Shown: one piece after another, positions 1-14,892 of the stretch
How the letters are laid out: every line of letters starts with the position of its first letter
Position numbering within the stretch: the stretch's first letter is position 1
Assembly: GCA_964006375.1 (NCBI GenBank)
Contig: OZ023269.1
Span: forward strand, 59,643,968 to 59,707,967
Reading direction: 5' to 3'
Length of the DNA: 64,000 bases
DNA from: Tillus elongatus
Taxonomy: Eukaryota; Arthropoda; Insecta; Coleoptera; Cleridae
Position numbers and translations under genes: made by a program
The notes under the pieces: model-generated
Database searches by the model: none
Told to the model about the DNA's origin: nothing
Seen by the model: only the letters and a program-made list of their open reading frames with translations

Positions 1-520
<520 letters not shown>

Positions 521-885
521 TAAAATATTTTGTGTGTATAACAAAATTTTTTGTATATTACAAGCAAAAATTAAGCTTTTTAGCGCAAAAAAAGTCAAGA
601 AATTCCAGAAAAAATACTTTTAAAATTTTATAGTCTTTCCTCTTAAAACCTCAAAGTCCCAATTTGAAACGTTAAAATTGGCCAGTTTTAGGCAAAGAAC
701 CTCTAATTAATACGGGCTATGCACAGAAAATATCGTAAGAGGCGTGTTTTAAAAATTCTTAAGTTCCAGCTTCAACCGTCATTGTCCTTCATTCTCTTAA
801 AATGTGTCCAGAAAATTCATTTCAAATAGAACCTTTCTCTGATGCTTTGGCAGTAGTTTTAGTTAAGTTGAAGGTCTAATGGTCA

Positions 886-1016
<131 letters not shown>

Positions 1017-1097
1017 AATTTATTATTTAGTCATATACTGATTTTAGTTTGCGCAAAATGGTGTTATTTTAAGTTATTAGCTCTCAATTTTTATTTA

Positions 1098-1444
1098 CAG
1101 CAAGTCCCCGCTTAACGTTCTAGTTAGGGATCTACCAATCACGAGGTTAAGTGAAACAACGTAAAACGAATGACTGAGTATGAATATAATGTACATACAT
1201 AATATTATGTACATATTTGTGACTGCAAAATGATTAAAAAACAGTATTCATTTACGTATGTATTATGTACATGTCCACACATTATATTGTGTACTCCTTT
1301 TTTTACCAACTATTTTAGACTTTTTTTATAATCACAAGGTTATACTGAATTAGTTTCAACTTAAGGGATACATTTGCCCACAACAAACTGCGACGTTATA
1401 ATGAAACAATGTTAAATTAGACGACGTTATGCGTGGAGTTACGG
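1098..1444. mobile_element. Candidate MITE with imperfect ~20-bp terminal inverted repeats
   Basis: The left end reads CAAGTCCCCGCTTAACG (from 1101). The right end reads CGTTATGCGTGGAGTTACGG (1425-1444), which is its imperfect reverse complement. The ~345 bp between are AT-rich with small palindromes such as TAATATTATGTACAT and have no ORF. No clear target duplication was seen, so the call rests on the terminal inverted repeats alone. Confidence 0.5.
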
Positions 1445-1499
1445 TATATAACCATAGTCCAAAATTTATGTAAAATATTTCTAACCATTTTAGTGAATT

Positions 1500-1990
1500 T
1501 TTTTTATTTTAAATTCACTATTGAGGAAATCGCGACTTTCGAATTCTGAAATATGTCTTCAAATGACCGATTTTTATAAAATTTGGTGTATGCCTTCCTG
1601 TGACAATTGACTTGGATAGGTTCGTTAGCCAAGAAAAGCGGACCAGTTTCTCCCGAAAAATTTTGTGTTTCCTGTCGAAAAATTTATATATCTCCGGAGA
1701 GAGCAAAGCTATAGCTTTAAAATTTGGTAGCCGAGCTAACGTCGTTAAAGCTGAACTATGTACCAAAATTTAGATTTCTAAGTTAAAAGAAAACAGTCTG
1801 AACGCAGCAAGTGCGTTATGGAAGTGAATTTTTATAAAAATGCTTTGAATAGCAAATATGTCTTTTTCATGCAAGCAGTTATCAATTTGGTTACCGGTAT
1901 AACTTATATAGTAGAAACAATGTGCCATATTTTATCAAAATAACTTATTTTTTGAAAATGTACAAAAATTTTCCGATAATATACTTTAAA
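1500..1990 (+). repeat. Diverged dispersed repeat, copy B
   Basis: It shares ACCGATTTTTATA (1566), TTAGCCAAGAAAAGCGGACCAG (from 1626), ATATCTCCGG (from 1687) and TACCAAAATTTAGATTTCTAAG (from 1760) with copies A and C. It continues into a segment (1795-1975) that matches the reverse complement of 3300-3490. The (TA)n-bearing section is missing here. Confidence 0.6.
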
Positions 1991-2141
1991 TGTTGGTTTC
2001 CTAGCCAACAAACTTTAGGTTAATAGCAAATTGAGTTATTGAAATTTGAAGCATTTAATGAAAATTTGCTACCAAAACGCACTTACCGCATCTCGATTTT
2101 TTTTCTTGCAAACATATTGCGATAAAAAAATGCAATAAAAT

Positions 2142-2320
2142 CAGGGTGTTCGAAAAAATTTTTGTAGGGATCACCAACGACTTATGGGCCAGTCGGTGAT
2201 TGTCAAAATAATTTTGTAAGATGCAGCTCAAGACACCCTATAATTAACTTATACAAATTTTTCTCGTCTCTTGTATAATATTAATTATATTGAGATTTAC
2301 CGTAGAAATGCGTCACCCTG
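2142..2320. mobile_element. Possible short MITE (179 bp)
   Basis: It is bounded by CAGGGTG at 2142-2148 and its reverse complement CACCCTG at 2314-2320. The right flank is TA-rich. Only a 7-bp terminal inverted repeat is visible, so this is weak. Confidence 0.25.
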
Positions 2321-2339
2321 TATATATGTAAATAGATAA

Positions 2340-2450
2340 AAACTGAATGTAAACCCGGATATGGATTCTAGGGGGCCTAGTTTGCGCTCATTAGAAGAAA
2401 TCTTTTTAAAATACTAAAGTCGCGGTCTCCGCATTGATGAATTTTTTGTA
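2340..2450 (-). repeat. Fragment D of the dispersed repeat family
   Basis: On the minus strand this matches the first ~110 bases of the window: the GCGCTCA, CTAGGGGG and ATATGGATTCTAG blocks are shared, and the match continues through the AAATCTTTTTAAAATACTAAAG-like section. It is non-coding. Confidence 0.55.
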
Positions 2451-2879
2451 CGAAAATTAGCTAAAAATTATGGACCGTTAAACCACAAACTACCGCCAAA
2501 GCGTCAGAGATAAAATAACTAGCCTGTTGCATATCAGCCCTTTTTGTAAAACTTCGTTCCTTTATATATATTGACAAAACATAACCAATACTGTTTAGGC
2601 CACCCACTAACATTAATAAAATCGTTAAGGAATAATTTGCATTTGTATATTAAAATTTCCAAATAACGCAAACAATTTGTCAGCTGAAATTGAAAACAGA
2701 TAAACGATAATAATATACGATAAACATCAGTTACAGCTTGTAATTGACCTGCGGAATGATATCAAATGTTCCACTGCTAGGTAACGACTCAGACATACTA
2801 GATCTCATATACCTATAAACCAGTTTTTACCATCGTCAACAAAAAGCGGTGATATTAAAAATAAATGTTTCAAATTTGA
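2451..2879. other. AT-rich stretch without recognised features
   Basis: No ORF, RNA gene or terminal repeat was recognised here. Confidence 0.5.
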
Positions 2880-6596
<3,717 letters not shown>

Positions 6597-6610
6597 TTGT
6601 TCATCTACTT

Positions 6611-6678
6611 TTTCCCCCTCAGGGCTCGTCCGCGGCTTTGCCGCCCCAATAGCACCGCAACCTTTGGTTTATTGTGCA
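6611..6678 (-). mobile_element. Micro-retroposon copy A (68 bp)
   Basis: A GC-rich core in AT-rich DNA is flanked by perfect 14-bp direct repeats TTGTTCATCTACTT at 6597-6610 and 6679-6692. On the minus strand it contains GTTGCGGTGCTATTGGGG and GCCGCGGACGAGCCCTGAG and ends in a short A run. Two relatives lie at 43733-43798 and 48430-48487. Short length, an A tail and a target duplication point to LINE-type retroposition of a small RNA fragment. The parent RNA is not identified. Confidence 0.8.
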
Positions 6679-6958
6679 TTGTTCATCTACTTGCGCATTA
6701 TAAAGCTTTGAATAAAAAAAATCCTCAATTATGTGTTAGCGTGTCATATTTTAAGTTTGACCCCCCCCCCTGGATATCTCCTTCACGGCGCCCATGTCCT
6801 TCACATTTTAAATTTTGCTGATTAAAACCTAAAACATCAGCCTCTATATGCTGCGGATACTCAGTTATACATTTCGTTAACATTTGTACAATAAATAGAG
6901 ATTATTATCATTTCTATGCAATTAGTTATTTCACTTAAAAATACGGCATGATATTTGA

Positions 6959-7000
6959 TTTTGTTTTTACAATTCACTGCAGTGAATTGTAAAAACAAAA
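6959..7000. repeat. 42-bp perfect palindrome
   Basis: The left arm 6959-6979 and right arm 6980-7000 are exact reverse complements with no spacer. The centre is CACTGCAGTG and the outer arms are T-rich and A-rich. It could form a 21-bp hairpin, or be a head-to-head junction of two transposon ends. Confidence 0.95.
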
Positions 7001-7541
7001 CTTTTCCGGCGTTATACAATTTTTTGAACAATTATCCGCAATTTTATTTAATCAAGAAAGGGAAAAACTTTATTTATTTCATAGTACTTATTAAAAATAA
7101 AGTATATCATTTTTTTTTTGACGTGTTTAACAAAGATTTTTGTAAAATGATTATGAAGATATAAGTCACGACTGTTATGTTGTTTAAACAGCTATAATTT
7201 AGCTAAACTCTAAGATTTTTTTATAGTTGCCAAAAAAAAATAATCATTTATTGATTGGTTTTAAGGTATATTTTTCGAATCTCAAATCTATAGCGTCAAA
7301 AATATTTTCAAAAATAGACCAACTACACACTTAAACGTTTAGCTACATACAATATGTTCACCTATATGGGTTTAACCCAATTCAGAAACAGTCACAATTC
7401 AACCAGTAGATGCCTAAAATAGTAACAGTAAACACGTATCATATTTTTAACGTGAAATTGTATGTCACTTTCTAACGGGAAAATATAAAAAATGCCAGTT
7501 CGCGATCTGGTATATTTGTTGATATATACGCCAATATATAT
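7001..7541. other. AT-rich non-coding stretch before gypsy copy 1
   Basis: No supported gene is seen. The last bases are an AT run (AATATATAT) directly before the TG of the 5' LTR. Confidence 0.4.
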
Positions 7542-7566
7542 TGATATGGTTTCTATAAGGGGTTAC

Positions 7567-7671
<105 letters not shown>

Positions 7672-8824
7672 ACCCATACAAAACCTAAACAAACAACAAC
7701 AAAAAACCTACTCTTGGATGTATAATGTCTAGGCGGTGAATGATTGAAGTCCATGAACTGCTAGTCTGTTTGTGAAATTTTACAGGCATTTTAGAAGACC
7801 TGATATAAAAATTTAAATCTCAGGATTGATTCCCAAAACAATGACTTATGTATGTATAAAAAAAAGGTAAGACAAGAATAAGAATTGTAAACTAGTCTAT
7901 AAGAGTGAAAGGTCTAGACGAAGTGAAAGTGATATCAAAGACAGAAAGGACTGCATAAAAATTATAAGACATAGTGCGAATAGATTAAAAAGACTCTAAA
8001 ACCTTTTTTTAAATTTAGTGTAAATATTGGACAATAAGAAATATGTAAGTAGTCATTAGGTAGGTTAAGATGTTCATGTTTAGTATAATTAGGAACTTTA
8101 TAGTATTAATATTTATTAGGATTAGGCTTGTCAAATTGTATAACCTAGAAACTATGGAACAGATGATTTCATTCAATTTAAAACGTAAAAATGACAATGA
8201 CAATATCTTAGATAGGTTAAGGAATTCTGTCAAAAATAGTGTATATAAATATAAAGTATAGAGTAAGGCATTAAAAGTTATAACAAGGTTACCCCGGAAA
8301 TGAGGATACAAACAAAAAATTTTAAGACGAATTTGGAAGGCGGCGAACAAGAAATTTTTCACTTGGAGACGGTAGTCATGAGAAAAATAAACAGATTATT
8401 ATGATAAAAAATTATTAGAAAGTTGGATGATTAGAAAGAAAAGGAACGAGGAAAATTGTGTTAGAAATTTGGGAACGAGAGGTTGAAGTGGAAAACTTTA
8501 AGGAAACAGATACGAGACTGGCAGATCACCTTGTAGCAGCAGAAGAACTAGTCGGCAGAAGAAGAGTTTGAGAATAAAATCGTAAGTGTGATCGTCATAA
8601 TACTTACTTTCTGTGGCACAGCTACAGCATCAAAAAACGTATTATACAAAACATTAAATTGCCATAATCTTTCAAAGCAATCATATTTCGACAATAGAGA
8701 CCATCATACTATTTATCTCAGCACCGAACAGATCATGCATTGATTACACGTTAAATTTAGTAAAGTGAATAAGCTAGCGTTCTCCAGCTGGTTTGTCTTA
8801 ATAGTCTATTTAGTGTAAGAGATC

Positions 8825-8832
8825 TATATAAG
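8825..8832 (+). promoter_or_regulatory. TATA box candidate in 5' LTR
   Basis: TATATAAG within the LTR, about 70 bp upstream of an AATAAA cluster (from 8902). This is the usual U3-R arrangement. The same box is at 17275-17282 in the 3' LTR. The transcription start was not determined. Confidence 0.5.
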
Positions 8833-9502
8833 TAAATTTAAAAAAATATATAGTAAAGCAATATACTGGCCAGTATCTTTGTAAGGGGGTTGACTTTGTT
8901 AAATAAAATAAATAAAAACTGAATATTCAGCAAATGAGCAAATTATAGATATCTAATAGCAATAGGCATTTGTCATCTGGTTTCAATGTTATAATAAAAG
9001 TTTCTTATTGTGCGTTAAACTTAAAATTCTTGCTTTATTTTTGTTCACACAAGTAAATATTTGGGAAGGCCACTAATATTAAAAGGGTCAGTATCAAGAA
9101 CAATAAAAAAGGAGAATTATAAATTGATAAATAAAGAAAAGGAGCAGTGCTCTAAAATTTTATATATGTAAACATTCGAAATTACAAAAAAAAACCAAAG
9201 GGGACTTGAACCCACTTGCTTAATAAGCTCCCTGAGGTGAGAGGCAGTTCATGTATGTTATTAGTTGTTTTCTGTGTGTTAAACAGGTAAAAAAAAATAC
9301 ATCGAGTACATCCAGGTGTAAGTTACACACACAAATACATATATTTCATAATAACAACATTTACAACACATTTCACTAAACTTTACAGGAACATAAAACT
9401 AAAAAGCTAAGATACCTAAAATATAACAAAAAAACTAAATATATATCAATTCTATATATTAAATTAAATTTAAAATCCATAGCTTATTACAAAACAATAT
9501 CA

Positions 9503-9522
9503 AGTGTCGCCTAAACGTGGAA
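9503..9522 (+). other. Primer-binding-site region of gypsy copy 1
   Basis: Directly after the LTR comes AGTGTCGCCTAAACGTGG, which resembles the TGGCGCC-AACGTGG type of gypsy primer-binding site. The equivalent of copy 2 (55664-55682, minus strand) reads TTGGCACCAAACGTGAGGG. The tRNA used is not assigned. Confidence 0.6.
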
Positions 9523-9598
9523 GCTTTCGAGGTCCACGAGTAAAATAAATAAAAAATAAACAAATAAATAAACAAAACGTAATAAGAAAGTCGGGAAA

Positions 9599-11677
9599 AT
9601 GCCTAGAGGGAGAAAAATGACCACGTCAAAGGACAGACAGGACAGGGGAGACGAAAGACAACATGAACAGCAGGAAAGTGTGGAAATGAATGTTGAGAGA
9701 GTGTCTGAGGTAGAAATGAGTGAGAATGCGGAAGAAAGAATGGAAGTGATGTCACACGAAAGCATAAATGTTGATGAAATGGAGAATGTTAGAAGCGAAG
9801 AAGGAGAAAAAGAACAAGAAACGGAGAAGCAAAATAACGACGTTATGTTACAATATTTAATGCATATACAACAGAGTATGGCAAAGAAAGAAGACATGGA
9901 CCGAATGGAGCAAAAACAGGAAATAAGTATGAAAGAAATTGTAGAAAAATTTGTAATACAAAAACAAGAAATGAAAGGGGATATGTATAGCATGAAACTA
10001 GATATGAATGATATGAGGAAAGATATAAATGAAAACATGAATGACAGGTTCGAAAAGATAAAAGAAAGTATGACTGAAAAGTTTATCGAACAAGAGCAGA
10101 ATATGAGGAAAGTGAATGAGAGATTGGATAATATAGAGGGAAAAATAACAGAGAAATTAGAAAAAAGCGTGGAAGAGGTGAAAAAGGAGCTGATACAGAA
10201 AGTAAATGACGAAGTAGAGGGCAAAGTGCAAGAAAAATGCCAGGGCGTCATGGAAAGAATGAATGTAGCTGAAGACGAGATAGGCAGTATTATACAAGTG
10301 GGGAATGAAAGATATCTGAGGATGATTGGAGTGAGTACGGCAATAGAGAGGAAAGTTGAGAGTTATCAGAATGAGATAGGTGAGAAACTAACCGAGACGA
10401 ATGAAAAAGTCGAAAGAGTGGAGCAAGTGGCTAGAGTAAATGTGGATGATTTAAAAAAATTAAAGGATGAGACGGAACAGCGAATGAATGTAGCGAGCGT
10501 CAGAATAGAAGAGAATGTGATACAAAAATTAGAGAGAATGGAGCGACAAATGAGAGCAGGCATGGGGAATGAAAGAATTATATACCAAACTACGAACGAC
10601 ACTGGACTCAAATTCACCGGACATGTAGACAAACTACACCCCAAGGTATTTATGACGAGCCTCCTGATAAAGCTAAGGAACATATATGATGCTCAGGACA
10701 TGAAGGAAATTATAAGGCAGAGTTTAAAAGGGGATGCATTAATATGGTTCACCAGTAAGGAAGAAGGAATTGAGGATATGGAAGACTTTCAAGAAAAGTT
10801 TATAAGCCATTACTGGGGAGAAGCACAGCAGGCCATTGTCAGAGAAAAGCTGTACTTTGGCAAACACGATCCCAACGACCCCAGAGAATTGTATAGCTAC
10901 GCATTGCACATTTACGATATGGCGCAGCACCTGACGCCAAAAATGAGGGAAGAAGAAATTATAGTGTATATTGCCAGGCACTTCAAAACCGAAATATCCG
11001 AAATAATAGGGATACAAAATATAAGAACCTTGGACCAACTCATAAACTACCTACAACGGGTTCAGAGAACAATGAGAGACAGATATAACGGAAGAAATAC
11101 TGGAAGAGAAGAGTGGCGAAAGATGAACGAAGAAGGACAAAGAAGAAATGGACAATACAATGGCAATAGAAACTCTGGACAGAATAACAACAACAGATAC
11201 AACGAACGGAACAACTACAATGAAAGAAGAGGTTACCAGAATGGACAAGGAAGAGACAACGAACAAAATAACAACAACAAGCGGAATAACTACAACAATG
11301 AACGAAGGGATTATCAAAGTGGACAAATAAGGTACAACGACGGATATGACAACAACAGGCACAACTATGATAGAGCTAGGAACCAAAATAGAGGGATTTA
11401 TAATAGGGAAAGGCAAGAATATGACAACCGAAACGACTACAATCGACAGGATGAGATAAGGGCTGATGAATTTAGAGCCAGAGTGAATGCGATGAGACAG
11501 ATGAGAAATTCTGCGGAAGAGAATCAAGGACCAGGTGCTGGAACGGGGGCAATAAAGAAACAAAAATCTGTCGACCAACAAGGGGAGATTAGAGTAATGA
11601 GCGATGCAGTGGAGGCAGCGAGAGCAAGACTGCCCAATAGGGGTATGGACAATGCCATTGTCCATACAAATTTTTAA
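9599..11677 (+). CDS. gag: Gag polyprotein of gypsy copy 1 (692 aa)
   Basis: This is the structural Gag protein that would form cytoplasmic retrotransposon particles. The N-terminal ~310 residues are Glu/Lys/Met-rich and predicted coiled coil. Residues ~325-490 hold the conserved capsid-like block (LKFTGHVDKLHPKVF, GDALIWF, FISHYWGEAQQ, LYFGKHDPNDPRELYSYAL) shared by an insect gypsy Gag family. The C-terminal ~180 residues are Asn/Arg/Gly/Tyr-rich with repeated Tyr-Asn-Glu-Arg-like units and no CCHC zinc knuckle; this tail probably binds RNA instead. The ATG at 9599 follows a ~95-base leader after the LTR. The frame is open over its whole length. The stop TAA (11675-11677) sits on a slippery site. 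A separate 105-residue antisense frame here is a shadow. Confidence 0.9.
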   Translation: MPRGRKMTTSKDRQDRGDERQHEQQESVEMNVERVSEVEMSENAEERMEVMSHESINVDEMENVRSEEGEKEQETEKQNNDVMLQYLMHIQQSMAKKEDMDRMEQKQEISMKEIVEKFVIQKQEMKGDMYSMKLDMNDMRKDINENMNDRFEKIKESMTEKFIEQEQNMRKVNERLDNIEGKITEKLEKSVEEVKKELIQKVNDEVEGKVQEKCQGVMERMNVAEDEIGSIIQVGNERYLRMIGVSTAIERKVESYQNEIGEKLTETNEKVERVEQVARVNVDDLKKLKDETEQRMNVASVRIEENVIQKLERMERQMRAGMGNERIIYQTTNDTGLKFTGHVDKLHPKVFMTSLLIKLRNIYDAQDMKEIIRQSLKGDALIWFTSKEEGIEDMEDFQEKFISHYWGEAQQAIVREKLYFGKHDPNDPRELYSYALHIYDMAQHLTPKMREEEIIVYIARHFKTEISEIIGIQNIRTLDQLINYLQRVQRTMRDRYNGRNTGREEWRKMNEEGQRRNGQYNGNRNSGQNNNNRYNERNNYNERRGYQNGQGRDNEQNNNNKRNNYNNERRDYQSGQIRYNDGYDNNRHNYDRARNQNRGIYNRERQEYDNRNDYNRQDEIRADEFRARVNAMRQMRNSAEENQGPGAGTGAIKKQKSVDQQGEIRVMSDAVEAARARLPNRGMDNAIVHTNF
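11643..11674 (+). promoter_or_regulatory. Hairpin plus -1 frameshift slippery site at gag-pol junction
   Basis: The 12-bp inverted repeat GTATGGACAATG / CATTGTCCATAC (11643-11654 and 11656-11667, 1-base loop) is followed at once by A_AAT_TTT (11668-11674), then the gag stop TAA. The pol frame is -1 relative to gag and is open across this point, so a -1 slip would make Gag-Pol. Copy 2 has the same heptamer (62427-62433), and the hairpin there has one change that keeps a G-U pair. Frameshifting is inferred, not shown. Stimulatory structures usually lie downstream, so the role of the upstream hairpin is open. Confidence 0.65.
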
Positions 11678-11679
11678 AT

Positions 11680-13800
11680 GTGCACCGACCCGTAAGAGCA
11701 AATCACCCACACGCCATAGCAATTAACACATGTATATACGAACATCCCAGGGAGGTCTTTAAAAATGACAAAGAGGCAGATAATATAGAAGAAAATGTAG
11801 GTTTGATAATTTTGAAGGGCGAATTAATTAACAAAAAGGTTAAAATATTATTTGACACAGGATCTGAAGCCTCTATTATCTCTGGAAGAATCGTACAACA
11901 TTTAAGCGTGGGGAGAGTAAAAATACCAAAAATCACACTCGTAAATGCTAGGGGAAAGAAAATTGGGGAAATTAGTGAGACGATATCTGTGGAAGTAGGA
12001 ATAAACAACGAAAAACTGGAGCTACAGCTGTTGATAATGGATGATATGGAATATGACATAATAATAGGCACTGATGAAATGGAGAGACATAAAATTATAA
12101 TTGATTACCTGAATAGATACATAATAATTCGCAACGAGAGAATAAAAATGGAAAAATTTGAAGAAAATGAAGTAAATGGGGAGGATGGTAGTGTAGTTAG
12201 GAATAGTTTAGTGATGGAAGATCACGGTTTTAAGAATAAAGAAAAAGCTATATGTGAAGTAAGATATAGCAGATATGATGATGAAGTATATGAAGAAAAT
12301 GGGGATAATATGCAGATAAACTGCGGAAAAAAATATATAAAGCAAATAAAGGGAGTGCTAGAAAAATACAGAGGGTTAATTATAGATGAGACAAGAGTTG
12401 CGAAAAATTATGTACATCAGTTTAAAGTAAGAGGGTTAGAAAATTTCAAGGCAAAGTCATATCCAATTCCATATAAATACAGAAGAGAAGTAGCCGAAGA
12501 AATATTAAAAATGAAGCAGAGGGGGATAATTGAAAACAGTAACACCCCATATATAAATCCAGTAGTTGTCGTAAAAAAATCTAGTGGCGAGCTAAGACTA
12601 TGTCTGGACGCCAGGAACATAAATGGTTGTTCAGTTCCACAGTATGAAGCCCCAGCGAACATTGACTCAATCTTTGGAAGGTTAACATGTTCGGAAGTAT
12701 TTACGAAGATTGATTTGAAGCATAGTTTTTGGCTAATTCCGTTACACGAAAATAGCCGAGACTATACAGGTTTTACGATAGACGGAGTAGTCTATAGATC
12801 TGCAGTAGTGCCTTACGGGATTCAATCCGCATGTGCAGCACTAACAAGAGCACTACACACCATTTTGGACAAGTATGAACAATTCGTGGTACACTATGTT
12901 GATGATATACTGATAAGCAGTATAGAAAAAGACCACCAAGAGCACGTTGAAACAGTTTTAAGAGACCTAGACAAAGCTGGTTTGAAGATAAATTTAGAGA
13001 AGTGCCTGTTTTATCAAAAAGAGGTAGTATTCTTGGGGTACGTCATTGACCAAGAGAGTATAAGGATGGACGAAAAACGTGTGGAGGCCATCAGAGAGTT
13101 TAAACGCCCTACAAATTTGAAAACACTCAGAGGATTTATTGGCATGATAAATTACTTCAAGAGACTGGTCCCAAAATTGAGTGAGAAGTTATATCCACTT
13201 ATCAACATGCTCAAGAAAAACCAAAAATGGAAGTGGGACAACGAAAAAGAAGTAGCATTTAACTCGATAAAGGAGGAATTTTGCAAGGGGTTAAAGGTGT
13301 ACCATCCTAGGTATGAATCAGAATTCACATTGAGAATGGATGCGTCAATTAACAAATTGGCAGGAGTGTTAGTACAAATGCAAGAGGGAGTGGAAGTGCC
13401 AATATGTTTTGTGTCGAGAGTAACGAAAGAGCACGAAAAGAAGTATAGTGTGACTGAATTAGAATTGGTGAGTGTAGTATTTTGTGTGGAGAAGCTGCGA
13501 TTTTATTTATTGGGGAATAAATTTGTGATCGAAACAGACCACCAAGCTTTGATCAGCATCCTCAAGAATAAATTCGTAAGCAATCGGATACATAGATGGG
13601 TGTTAATTATGCAAGAATACACGTATGACATAAGTCATGTGAAAGGAAGTTTGAATGTAGTGACAGATGCTTTGACGAGGGATGATGGAAAGAATGTGAA
13701 TGAATCTAGACGAATCAGATCAGGTATGAATGTATTGACAGAAAATCAGGGTTTATTTTCAAAAGAGGTGATTGAAAGAGACCAGAGAATGCTAAGTTAG
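11680..13800 (+). pseudogene. pol: Pol of gypsy copy 1, protease-RT-RNase H part, ended by premature TAG
   Basis: Entry is probably by -1 frameshift from gag; no good ATG is needed. The aspartic protease carries LFDTGSEASI (residues ~58-68). The reverse transcriptase has RLCLDARNIN, the FTKIDLKHSFW block and catalytic YVDD at ~409. The RNase H-like domain has FTLRMDASIN and TELELVSVVF, then ETDHQAL. The TAG at 13798-13800 stands where copy 2 has GAG (Glu), so it is a point nonsense mutation and the integrase follows in the same frame. Also unlike copy 2, a Phe of the RT block before PYGIQ is Ser, and the Ala of the usual ADAL motif is Thr. The copy is therefore inactive unless the stop is read through. 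Confidence 0.88.
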
Positions 13801-14892
13801 AAAGAAAAACGTGGATCTGAAGAGAAAGAGAATGTGCTTGTCAAAACATTGAATGGGTATGAAGTATATGTGATAACGAATGAATTGGCGAGAGAAATCA
13901 GCAAAAGTATATATGAAGAGAATGGGCATATAGGGGCACGAAAGGTATGGATGGTATTCCGAGAAAATTACATTACGAAACGAGACCTAACGTTAATAAA
14001 GGGAACATTGAGAGTCTGTAAAACATGCCAAATATATAAACACAAAAATCGACACAATGTGGGAGTACCAAAAACTATAACAGCCAATGAGTGTTTAGAA
14101 ATTGTAGCCATAGATTTCATTAGTGAGTTGATACCCAGTAGACAACAAAACAAGCATATAATGGTCATGGTTGATGTATTTTCCAAATACATCAAATTAT
14201 ATCCCACAAAACATACAAACAAACACGTCGTAATGAAACTGCTAAGATTATATATACAACAAGTAGGTACCCCAAAAACAATTTTACTGGATAACGCCAC
14301 CTATTTCCAAAATGAAGCTATACAACAGTTCTGTGAAGGTAGAGGCATCCAAATGCAATGCACGAGCATAAGACACCCTAGTAGTAACCCAGCAGAGCGT
14401 TATGTACAGGAGGTAATCAAGTATTTGAGAATGTTGATAAATGATGACCAGAGAGAATGGGAGAGTCAATTGGTGAATGTTGAAAGAATTCTGAATGAAT
14501 GTCATAACTTGAACACGGAAGAGACACCTATGTATGTGATGACTGGAAGGAGGCCTGAGAGAAAATGGATAATAGAAGAGAAATTGACGTATGAGAGAGT
14601 GGTTGAGAATGTAAGGAAGAGAATCAGGAGAAAGGCACAGAAATACTTGAGCCGACAGCGTAAGAAAATAAAAAAAGGGGTAAAGTTCAAAAAAGGAGAT
14701 ATTGTGATTGTGAGAGCACACAGAGTTGGAAATCGAGAGTTGGAGAAATGTGCCAAGCTTCAACCTATATTCGAAGGGCCTTATAAAATAGAAAATGAGA
14801 AACCAGTTAACAGCTGTCTACTGACAGACCTCCAAACGGGACAGATCAGAGGAGTTTTCAACATTACAGACGTGTACAAGTTTGAACAATAG
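13801..14892 (+). pseudogene. pol: Integrase part of gypsy copy 1 pol, downstream of the TAG
   Basis: Same frame as the upstream pol segment. It holds an HHCC-like zinc domain (GHIGARK with downstream CKTC), a catalytic DDE core (first Asp in VAIDF, second Asp in LLDNATYF, Glu in NPAERY) and a basic C-terminal domain rich in Lys/Arg (EKLTYERVVENVRKRIRRK region). The first zinc-binding His of copy 2 (IHEENGH) is Tyr here (IYEENGH), which should weaken zinc binding. The frame ends with TAG at 14890-14892. There is no chromodomain and no env follows. Confidence 0.88.

Noticed and set aside
8070..8261. 63-codon ORF in the LTR, also at 16520-16711
   Set aside because: Present only because the LTR is duplicated; differences between the two copies change residues and no motif is seen.
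9511..10251. Ser/Phe-rich antisense ORF opposite gag, and similar frames opposite pol and copy 2
   Set aside because: Shadow frames of Glu/Lys-rich coding sequence; no independent motifs.
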